Source: Patiria pectinifera (taxonomy: Eukaryota; Echinodermata; Asteroidea; Valvatida; Asterinidae). From it: DNA of 64,000 bases. Of this stretch, positions 20,301 through 32,300 are shown in pieces; position 1 is the stretch's first letter, and every line of letters begins with the position of its first letter. The notes under the pieces were generated by a model. The model ran no database searches, was not told the DNA's origin, and saw only the letters and a program-made list of their open reading frames with translations. The stretch lies in the NCBI GenBank assembly GCA_029964075.1, contig CM057149.1, positions 12,100,465-12,164,464 on the forward strand. The letters run 5' to 3'. The translations under genes were made by a program, and so were the position numbers.

Positions 20301-23300
20301 CCAACAGAATAGTCAGGTGAATTTGTCAATTATGTGTTAATCGAGGGGACACATCTTGTAGTTGTTACCTTTTTGTAGAGTTTTATCTGCTTTCATCAAG
20401 ATGTTTAACTATTACTGTCATGTTTCGCATTGACGATTTTGTTTTCAGGCGCAAAGTGATTTCATCTGGAAAGTTAGGGACGGCCTGCAGAAACAAGTCA
20501 TCTTTATTGAATCGCTACAGGAAATACTGAGGGTCAATAACCAGGAGGTCCCATTTGCTGAAAGTGCGGTAGGGATACATCAAATAATAGAATGATGAGC
20601 TTGTGCCAAAAAAGGGAAGGCATGCATTTTCCCGTATCTGAGAAGTTCCCCTTTGGAATGGGAGTTCCATAACCCGCCCCTAGTTGAGCAAAAGCATTGG
20701 TCTAGTATGTTATCCTTCGGGTTTAGCATATAGCTCATTGAACCAAAGTTGTATATTTATTATTTTGTGTGGGTATACGTCTTCATCTTTTCAATCCGTG
20801 GACGAAAAATACCGGAGAACAAGGGAACAATATCGTCCACGATTCCCAGTATACGTCCGCGATTGGGGTCGTGTACAAAACCTATGGGAGTCTTCCTAAA
20901 AAGTTAGAGTACAAACAAAAGAGGGACAATAGGACGTCCACGATCGACGGTGAACACACGTGGGTGTGTGTGAACGTATAAATACTGCCTTGTGGGGTAC
21001 CGGAACAATGGGAGGTACCCCACAAGGAATGCCCACCGACTTGCGGGGTACCGTTTTGGTACCCCACAAGTTTATCACGAAATATATATATGGATTTTCC
21101 TCAAAAACTAGGAATTTCCAAGGTGGGTTGATCCGTCGCAATGGGAGGAGTTTTAGAAAAGGGATATTAAGTCCGAATTTCTTCCCAGGAAATTAATGCT
21201 GGTTAAAATAAGAGCATTTTGAAATTTGTGTGCGACATTGCAACATTTTAGTACACGAGAACAAAGGAAGTACCCCACTACTATTTAAAAATATACTTTT
21301 TTTCAAATTTTCATGCGACATTTGGCCTAAGCACCGTTCTCAACGTAATAATGGGTTTCGTCACTTCTTATATCACTATTTCAAGTAAACAATGTCTATA
21401 AATTTGGAGGCTGCGGACGTACATATACAGACATGCTACCTAGGTCGTCCGGCAGCCCCAGATGATATTCACTGCCATGTGTGCGTCAAAACTACAATAA
21501 TTTTTGTCTTTTTGTTTCAAAGCTTCTGGATCGAGTCACTGAATGCTTAGTCTTCGGACCTCCAGAGCCGTGCGCAGAATGTGATGAAGGTCAGCTGGTC
21601 TTGTCCACGGGGGGTTATCGTTGCCAAGGGAATATGTCTGCCTGGACAAAATGCACTGTCTTCACCCAGGATGTCAAGAGAAGAAAGCTGTTCGTGCCTG
21701 ACTGTTTGGAGTACTTTTGGTAAGACTTTCTGTATCTTTTGTAGACCTATATACTGAGCCTGCAATTCTCGCCAGATCACTGTCACTTTTCGTTTGATTG
21801 TCTGGATCGTTGCCAAACACTGACTAGTCTCACTACCGTGTTTACTTTCGGTCAACTGAAATTTGGGGTCATTTTTGTTATAGTCATAAATTAGCAACAT
21901 TTTCAATATGTTTGAAATTGTGATGCTGTCCTTTCTTTCACAGAACCCATTTATTGCCAATGCAAATTTATTCCCACTGTATTTTCGATATAACATTTAA
22001 CGATGGTGGTCAGCAGACATCCCCTAAACCCTTTGAATTAACAACATTATGACTTCTTCGCGCGTTTTTTTTTTGTTCCTCCCTTTTTTTTCTTTGTTTT
22101 TTTTTTGGCTTTCGGGGGGGACGGGACGCCCCGTGCCTAGTCAGCAGAGTGAAAATATGCAAACAATAATATGTAAACAATACAAAAGTTATAGGCTAAT
22201 TAAAAGTACCGAAGAGATTGTATCACGCGCACAACGTGTGTAAAAGACATTAGTGTGTAAAATACATTAGGGAGTGATTCCGACGTGAGCCCGTAGATAT
22301 AGAATAAAATTAAACAACAAGTGCGTATTTGCACTAACATTGCATGTACTCCATTCCTTTGCAATAACACTTCCCAGTTAGTCACGTCACGCTTCGGTAC
22401 ACACATACTGGAATTTGTATCCTTGTGGAGCGTTTCTTTGTTCTCATGTACTAAAGTTTTCGATTTTGAAAGTGTACTTTTCAAAATGTTTCTATTTTAA
22501 CTAGAATTAATTTCCTGGGGTGAAATTTGCTTATATCCCTTACATGAAATAATTCAATTTGTGACGGATCAACACACCTTGAAATGTCCTGGTTTTCGAG
22601 TGAAATCCATTGATCTATTCGTTGTGGAGACGTATTCACCTATAGAAATGCCCAGTGGAGACGAATACAATGTTTTGTTCCCTAATGTACACATAACTCC
22701 AGGGGGTACTGTGTAACAGATCTCATGTCCAGACGGTACTGTATTCCTTTAAAATCTTTTGATTTGTTAAACCCTGTTATTACAGGGTTTCCAACTCTCC
22801 CTAATTCTGCAGAAAGTTCCCTGAAAATAAATCAATCTTTCTATGTTCTGATGAACAAATTTCAAAATTTTTCTGATCATGGAAACTCTGTCCATATTAT
22901 GTTGAATGTAATTCTAAATACCTCTCTGATTGTTGTACAAAATCTCCCTGATTGCAAAATGCAAATGTTGGCAGCTGTCGCTGTATTAAGCCCTGTGTTT
23001 ATACTATAGCAGATACCATTAATGATAAATGATCATTTTGAGAAACGGGTTGTAGACCATGATATCAAACATTACTCCACTTTCATTTGTCACTGACACG
23101 ATTGTTAAACTTCCCTTTCTTGATATCAAGGCCAGAATTCCGATACAAACCGTACAACGGTGGCAAACGCATCTTCTCTAAAGACACTGTAACTGAGGAA
23201 GATTTGAATAGTGCGTCCACTTCAACAAGGTGATGTCTCATTGAAATTAAAATTGACATTTAAATTGGTTCAAACATATATAATTTCAAACCGTCATTAG

Positions 23301-26300
23301 CGTAAATGTAACTGCTAGTGGCCCTTTTTGTCAAAAATTCGATGATAGAGAACTTTTTAATTGATTCTTACGCACTTGTCACAATAATTTTGGTGTTCGT
23401 TGTTGTTATTTTTCCCAATTTATTTATATATTTATTTATTGCATTTCTTTACCCAGGGTTTTCCCGAACAGTTAAAACTGGTTTCCATTGGGGCCCTTCA
23501 ATAAGGAATCCTTGTACAGAAAGGGGTCTAAGCCTTGGTATTATTTTTTAAATAAAGAGCCCAAATGTCAAACCAGAATTAAGCCAACTTTTACGAAACC
23601 TGAGAAATACCCATTTTCCTTAAAGGAAAACATACATGCAATAACAAAAAAGCCGCCCAAAAATCATCCTCCACCGTGCAAGGGGGCATTTAAGGGCCTC
23701 GTAACCTGGAGGGGCAGTCATTATTGCCCTAATTCTGAGGTGTGTGGGGGGGGGGGGGGGGGTACAATTAAGGCAGAGGTACAGGCCTCAAGCTGGGAGT
23801 GCGGCGTAGTTTAGCCGACCTGTGAGTAAATTACGCCATCGTAAAAATACAACAAAAGTGTGAAGTAGATGCATCTCTCTTGTTCATCTTTCTGTTTTCT
23901 GGTGTTTTAACTGGTTGCACATTTCTTATGTTTTAGTCCTGATCTGTCAGACGCAACTACTAGGCCTCGTCCAGACCCTACAAAACCTCTTTTCGGTCTA
24001 GAAGTAGCATCAGCCGGCAAACTGAGCATTCCAATCAGCAAAGTCAAAGAAACCATATCCAAACTCGGCGGAACGTACACCAATAAAGTCAAGCTCAATA
24101 CTGTCTGCGTGATCAGCACCAAAAGTGAGTTATACAGCGTGTCCCAATAAACATATTGGGCATGATGAAGACATGGATTTTCAATTTGTTTAGTATTATA
24201 AAGGATACCGTCTTGGCTACAACTACTCCAACTCCCATGAAATTCCTCTGATGCAAACCAGATTATATCACAGCTCTTAAAATGTCATTTAATGTAAAGC
24301 CTAATCCGATGGAAATCCCACGTTAAAGGGTTCTAGTGTTAGAGTAATGTACGAACAAACGCCTGACACTGTACTTTCCGCGTGTCCTTTGGACGTGGTT
24401 ATGAAATCTTGTAAAAGCCAAATAAGCAAACTGAGTGGTCTCTTGCTGAAATAAGTCCCTAGTATAAGTAAGTGGGAAAGAATTGGACCCTAATTCATGG
24501 TTCCAACATCATTATAGGAAACAAATAGAAATAAACTGTCAGTCTTGAGATTGTGCACTTTAAACCCTCAGTCTATATCTGCTTGGCCTCGGGAAGGGAT
24601 AAACCTTGCTAGCTGGGATGTTTCACTTATCGTTTATTTGGTTTCAGCGGAGGTGGATTGGAAAACCCCAAAAATCATGCAGGCCATGGGGCTGGGAGTT
24701 CATGTCGTTTCACAGGACTTCCTTACGGAGCTAGCGAAAGGGGGTGACTTCATAAAACTGGTACCTGAACATAACATCGCACCGTGGGGTAATAACGTAA
24801 GTCTAATTCATTTGATAGACGATGGCTCGTTGGTAAATTTATTGCATTTGTTAATCTATTTCTGGTAATGAAGCTAAGCATTCCTCAAAAGTACCCTAAG
24901 CACTGTAGCTCAAAAGCCTGAAGAAACCTGTAGAGAGAAGCCATTGAGAAGAAATGACAGTTTTTGAGGTGGGAAGCAAAGCCCAGAGGGATATTCTGAG
25001 GAAAACCCATGGAGTCAGGTAGGGACTGAAAACCCAAACCATATATTGTCCCGGGCGGGTTTCGAACCCGGTCACAGCGGTCAGCACTGTATAAAGGAAA
25101 AGCGCCGTTCCCAAAATAAATCGCCGAACGTTTACAGCCGCAGGATGTTTACTTATCCGATTTTAGAGGACAAAACTGACCGTATGTCCTACTGTTCCTA
25201 AGAAAAGCTGAACAAAAACCATAGTTTACATTTGACGCGGCAGACATATTGTGGCATTCGTAATACGTTTTTTTTTCCCAGCCGTAAATATAAGTCATGG
25301 ATTAATGGGCAACTTACATGGTAAAAAAGACAATGACCAGTCTTAAATTCTGAATGACACACCAGAGGAACTTGTGGGGGTACTCGTACAAAGGAAACGG
25401 TACCCGACAAGTGAAATCTTTAGAAAACAGGTACCCCACTAGTAAAATCTTTGGAAAAGGGGACAATCAACTTATCTAGAGACCCGTAGACCTGCAAGGA
25501 AGTTAAGGTTTAGGTTGAGTTTTTGAGAAAAAAAACTACTTCTGCATCTTTCAGGGATTTTGATGAAACTTGGATGCAGTGTCTCTTTACAAGAAACAGA
25601 AACTCATGCACATTTTTTGGGGTCTCTTAAAAAAATTCCGTTTACGCACGTAAAAAAAACAATAATGTGCATGCGGGCACAATTTCTTACACCAATGGTT
25701 GCTTTCTGACACAAAAATGACACCATTTTAGGCGGAATAATTTCGCAGTGTATTTGATACCATTCCTATCTTCACTCTAAGCAAGGAGTTTCTTGAAAAA
25801 TCGGTAGGTTTGCTTCCGGGGAATTGCAAGTGTTTGTGCCTTTAACCAGCCATATGGTTGCGAAGGCGAAGCGTGACCGGTTGTCATGCAAAGCTAATCT
25901 GATGACGTACTTAGACGCTTAAACAGAGCAGTGAAATTCGTGAATCCCAAATATCTTGGCCTTTTAAACGTTGTGTCTCTCAGAAAATATGCTCTTAATT
26001 ATAAGGGAAAAAGGAATTTTAAACCTCATGTCAGTGAAACCATCGCCGTCATCGATGCCGAAACCTCGATATTTGGTTACTGGTAAAGTAGACCTTCAAG
26101 TCTGGAGAAATCGTTCAAAAACTTCCGTAAATCTATGCGTTTGTCTAAATGTCTAGGAATCTACTGAAGTTGTCATTTCATGAGTAGTTGATCACTTATA
26201 TCACATAAGTTTATTCAGAATTTCAGCTTAATCTGTTGTTGCGAACGCTAGTGTTACACAGGGAACCATCATCTCCAAGGAATATTTCGACGAGGATTTT

Positions 26301-29300
26301 TTGCCCACCAAACCCACGTGTATGGTTTTCCTATATCATAGGCACTACGGTTGACCAATTTTGGCCCGGCAACACAATGGACGATCGCGTATTAGCATAT
26401 TCATTAGCGCCACTCGGCGTGACTTGGCGTGGGTCCCGGTACATGGAAGCCGGCAAGAAGGGCGATATTTATAAATTAATAACGCGTGGAGGAGGCTTTT
26501 TGCATATTTCTAATGCACACCATAATGGATAGGAACCTTATTCGTGAGGCTTGAAAGGATTGACAGATAAATTTCCCATGGTCAGCATAAAAATAGAATT
26601 CTTGATAACCTCTATGACTACAAGGGAAACATTTTTAATTGAATTCAAATTTAATTTGGGAGTGCTATTGGGTCTATGATGGTTCCCATGGCATATGCAT
26701 GTTCTCCAGTACCCGGTGTAAATGGTGAACCAATGTGTCTAAAATCCACATGATGTTCCCATGGTGTCCAGTAAATACCCATGGTGTTCCCATGGTGACA
26801 TAAAATCCCCATGGTGTTCCCATGGTGTCCATAAAATCCCCATGGTGTTCCCATGGTGTCCATAAAATCCCCATGGTGTTCCCATGGTGTCCATAAAATC
26901 CCCATGGTGTTCCCATGGTGTACCCATGGTGTTCATAAATTCCACATGGTGTTCCCATGATGTCCGTAAAATCCCCATGGTGTTCCCATGGTGTCCATAA
27001 AATCCCCATGGTGTTCCCATGGAGCTCATAAAATCCCCATGGTGTTCCCATGTTGTCCATGCATCTTCATGGTGTTCCCATGGGTTTCCCATGATGAGCA
27101 TAAAATCTCCCATGGTGATCATTTGAACTTACATGGTGTTCTTGATGACCCCATGGGTTTCCCATGGGGTCCCATGGGAATCCCATGGGACCCCATGGGA
27201 ATCCCATGGGATGCTCATGGGACATTTCTGTAAGGGTTGCGAACGCCTGTGTTACACCTTTCAAAAATGCAAGTAGCCAGACCTATTTTTTTTCTCCAAT
27301 TTCAACGAAAACTGAACATATCACAACAATTTGTTGGCACAATATTGGATCATTACAAGGGAAATAAACCCTGAAAGTCGCATGAAAATACGATCTTCCT
27401 TATGGGAGAGATTAATTTTCAAAGATTTCGGCCGCCTGTGTGAACATGTCTGTGTACATGTAGTTTTATTCAAAATAAAGTGTTGCGTAACCTTTAGATA
27501 ATCGCCCTTCGCAACCACATGGCTGTAACGACTGCTTGTAATTATGCGTTTCTCATTCACTTTCTGTCGATAATATTTTACTGTGTTTACAGGTCCAAAA
27601 AAGAATCAGTAACATTGGCCCTTGTCATCAACATAAGACATTATCTGCTGAGAAAAGTCCATGGTCTGGGTACAAGAGAAGTTGGGGTAATCAGAAAGGT
27701 ATTTGCTTTGTTATAATACTATATCGTCACTTTAGTAGAGTTCACACAATGCCAATGGCCCCCTGCTTTTGTTCACACTGCCCTCTCAACTTTATGGCAT
27801 GAAAGGAGCACTTTTGAGACGAATGCGCCCTTTTGGGCTCGAATATGCGCCTACCGCAAAATGATATATTGCCCGGCTATTTCAAACATGTTGCATCCAA
27901 ATTCACCAACTCTAACATTCAATTTTGTTTATGAAAAAGTCACATGCTGTCAACAAAACTAATACTAATTTGGTTATTTATCAATTAATTTTAAAGTTTT
28001 GTCGCCTTCTTTTGTCACCGGGTCGAGAATATTCGTTGGTACAGATTAAATTCGTCTAAGCTGTTGCAGAATGTCAGGATTCAAATATCGAGTTGTCTAG
28101 TAATATAAATCAATTAGACGAATGTGATATCTGAACAGGAAGGTTTGGCGTAGACGAGACGAAATCGAATACTCCGGGAAGAAAACGCGCGCTCAGTGTT
28201 TGAATTTGCTTGAACTGAAATTAATTGTCTGACAAATTACCCCAAAATACCAAATTAAAAATTGGAATGCACTTAAGCGATGTTGATTAACACATTTAGA
28301 TATAAGAATCGGTGAATTCGAATGACAAACTTTTTAAAATAGCCGGGAAAACCTACATTTTGAGCGACTGTTAAAAAATTAGATTACGATCGTTCACACT
28401 ACTGTATTTAGAAAATTCACCATTTCCGTGTATTTATCGCAAGAAGGAACTTCATAGCACAACATTTTGGTCCTGTAAAATAAGTTATTCCATCAGAAAT
28501 AGTTTGGATCCAAAGAAAATAAGGATCTCAAAAAAGTGGTCCCATCTCACGTGAAAGAGCTTGCAAATTTCTAAAATCATTGTTCATTACGTTTTCCCTG
28601 TTATCTAAAAATGTATATTTTTAGCCACTTCAGATGAAACTTTAATTTGTTGCAGCCTACTTAACATTTTTAGCAGTTGTGTTGTTTCAAAAGAAAAAAA
28701 AGAAGTGCACAGAGAACATATGGTGCTATCTATCTTGCTTTAACCCTAAAGGGGCCGGGGGCGGAATCCGCCCCCCCCCCCCTCAACATTTTCCGAAAAT
28801 CGGACCACGGGTTGCCGCGTAGCGAAAAATTTTCTGGCGCCACGCGCCGTGAAAACTGAATGTTCGCATATACATCGTGTACACAGAGCAGAATTGCCAT
28901 TCGTACATATGAATAATTAATTAGCCATAATTCCAAAACCCTTTGACCTATAGTCATGAAATTTCTTGGGTATGTTTAAGAAGAGTTGCTCTATGCATGT
29001 GCCGAGTTTCAAAATATTTCGTCACTCGATGGCCGAGATCTTAGGGGGAGGCGGAATCCACGCCCCCCCCCCCCCCGCCCCGGCTGAGAGATGGTCAAAA
29101 TAACCCGCCCCTTTAGGGTTAAATACATTAATGAACTAATTGTTTCTGTTGAAATTACAAACAGGTTCAAAAAAAATTACAAAAAATTTCATCTTATTAC
29201 AAACAGGTGATTATAAGAGGAGAAAGTATTCCAACATCAAGGGTGTTGCAGGAGGCGTGGAAAATAAGCAGTGGGAGGGAGGTGCCGCAGCGGCTGTTGA

Positions 29301-32300
29301 TCCCCACACTGGTTAGTTCAATATAATGCCTTACAAAATAATTCAAAATTGATTCAGTGAAAAGATAGTAACTAAACTTCAAACAACTAGCTTGGCATGA
29401 TTGTTCAATTCGACATATTATTGAGTATACTTCAGGGCACTTAATTCAGTTTGTATTGCTGATAAGCGCTGGCCCAATTTCTCAATTTGCGCCCAATTCG
29501 TCGGTAAATAGAAAAAAATAACATAATATATTGACAATTTCCTGAATTATGAAATGATTACTTCCAGCGTTTAGCCTAAATGAAAGCCAAGAAAATCATA
29601 CGAGGAAACGTAATTGTAAATTTCCCGAACGTCACATTTGGAAGTAAAAAAAAATGGAAGTGAACTCTGTAATCAAACCTTAAAGCCTATATTACATGGG
29701 TTTTTTATTGTAATAATACATCCCTAGCTTCTTCTTTTTTTTGGGGGGGGGGGCAGATATTACATTCGTCAGTTGGTTCAAATGTTCCTCACAACACATC
29801 AATTATTTTGTGACTTGGTATATTGGCCTGTTTGGTATATATAAAATCGATTATCACACAATGATATTTGGAAAGATCGTTAAACAGTAAATGTGAAGGC
29901 TCATACAACTTAACCTTGCAAGTTCACCCTTTTTAATTACCACGCAAAGGAAATGATATGGTACAACCTTTTAGTCCTCAAATCTAGCCGTTGCCATTCC
30001 AGTAATCTAACGTGTTCTTTTTCTCTCCACCAAAAGCTTGGATAGGGTGTAAGTTTGAAACTAGCGTAAGCCCTGATTAGACATTAACGAGGCCCACGTG
30101 TATTAATGATGTAGTATATTTTTACGTTGACGTTTTGTCTAAACTTGGGGCTTTTTTTAGTCACCGTGCCGCTTCACATGTAAACCTATTTTTAAAGAAT
30201 TGTCCGTTCTCTATTTTTTTTTATAACACCGTGACTTTGACTGGTCACAGTTAATATGAAATAGTATGAAAGACTATTGTTGGTGACCTCCGGACGAAGG
30301 TGCAACTTTGACTTACTATACTATGGGAATTAAAAATTCTGTTTCAGACCGGTTGGAAGCTCAATGGGATCATCAGCACTCCTGACTCCAACCGGTCTTA
30401 AACAGAGTGTTTAATACCGACCAAGGACACATTGATTCCCATTCATAAATACCTTTTCGGTCAAGAAAAATCATTTCCTACAACTCCTTACCGTATAAGG
30501 AGATTGGCGCGCGCGTCGCGCGAACTGTGCGAGTGGCGCAGAACGCAGCTGGGCTATTGTAGTGTGAATTTCGGGCTTTGAGATACGATTCACTGGTAAT
30601 ATTGCGCATGCCTATGTGAGGAATGTGAAACGGTAAAAGGCAAATTTCATGTGACCCTGGTAAAGTTTTTGATGTCCAGCCAGCCGTGTCTTTTTCATCC
30701 TTTTAAGACCGGCCACGTAACGGGCTCTCGACCAATAGGAATGGGTAAACTGTATTAGGTATCTATGAATACAAATTATCACATAGCTTTTTTGTTGATG
30801 CTCTACAGGACTGGCGGACCAAGCCCACATTCTAAATGAAGACGGCCAGTTGTTCAGTGCTACCTTAGGCGTGGCCGATGCGATAACGGGATCGAACACC
30901 TACTACAAGATTCAACTACTAGAGAGTTATGTTGGGTGAATACCTGTAGATAGGCCTAAGTCCATCCGCCGAGCGCATGAACAAAAGTTATACCCTCAAA
31001 ATATTCTATATAAGAGAGTTCTGAGAGCCATAATATTGGGGAATTGAAGAATATGACGATGAACCTCTGGCTGGACTTAGGGCTTCAAATTTGGATGCAA
31101 TTTGACTCGAAAGTGGCGCTATTTTGCGATGTTGTCTAGGGATCGTTTTTCAAGATGGCTACCGTTCCGCTTTGGGGAAAATAGGGGTCGTCTTCTTTGG
31201 GCGAAATTTTTTTCGAAAAGTCAATGGTCAACCTACCAAAAAATGAAAAGAAAGCGAAAGATGACATGTTGATCATCATTTTTCTGTGCATCTTAAATAC
31301 CTGTGAGAGTTCTGAGTATTTTAAAAAGAATTTTGAATTATGGACATTTAGCACTAGTGTCTATGGGAATTTTAAAACAAGGTTACACCTTTATAATGCA
31401 CCTAGGTAATCATACTTATCGGATCTGTGTATTGCTCACTGAGGGCGCTGTGTAGGAATGCCAAATGTGGTTTAGAATAGGAGTTTCTGGCACTTGACCG
31501 GCATCAGCAGGAAAATAGAGTCGTAGCCCTTGGCGGTGCCAAACTCTGTTTTGGGGAAAGTGGGGGGGGGGGGAATTGAGGGGTAAGGAACTATATGTTT
31601 CTGGGGGGCAGTCAAAATATAATCGTCAGCCTGTGTACGCGCGCGCATGCGCATCATCAGGGGTCCGGAAATATGCAGCTAGAGCAACTTAGCAGTGTAG
31701 TCGTTTTTATGAATGAGAAATGTGTCAAACCGCAGAATGGTGTATAACAAATGTACAAAGACGTTGGCTGCATACTATAATTATGTGTGGCATGTTTGGG
31801 CTTTAAGTACCAGTGTTTATGATGCTTGAATTGGTCCAAAATGTGTCCACATTTTACGAATCTTAGCAGCGAAGAAAATACAATAATAATAATATATTTG
31901 TTGTAAAAATGTTGGGGGGGGGGGGCAAATGCCCCCGCCACTGGTCGTTGCTAGAATATGTAATGGCTTCATGAATACATGCAGTGACTACTTGTGTAGT
32001 TTATATTATTGGAAACGATAGATGGGCAAGATTGGAGAGTGATAACCAATCCCACTGTAGCAGATGCTTAAGTGTAGGCCAATACAAAATCATTCACATA
32101 GGAAGTTCGTTTTTCTTGATTATGTGCCATTCTGTGTATGAATATGAATGAAATGGGGCCTAAAATGTGGATTCGCTGTTTTTATTCACATTTCCGCAAA
32201 AATTGATCAGTTGATGCATTGATATCGGAGCATTTTATGTTACCCTTTACCTTCACTTCTCATCACTCTTTGTCAGCACGTACTGGTTGTTTCGGGCCTG

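Noticed and set aside
25040..25085. tRNA gene on the minus strand because of a GGTTCGAAACC B box
   Set aside because: No matching A box, acceptor stem or anticodon arm is visible at the right distance; a tRNA-derived SINE fits better.
25971..26090. Possible extra PARP1 exon between exons 10 and 11, with donor TACTG|GTAAAG
   Set aside because: Exon 10 ends in phase 0 and exon 11 at 27593 joins it directly in the correct frame leading to exon 12. The candidate would break this frame and shows no similarity to PARP1.
26236..26532. 98-codon open frame on the plus strand
   Set aside because: It lies inside PARP1 intron 10, matches no family and has no splice context linking it to PARP1.
26651..27264. 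Long minus-strand open frames rich in Trp, Gly, His, Met
   Set aside because: They are the translated 31-bp minisatellite; three frames give the same peptide pattern, as expected when the unit length is not a multiple of three.
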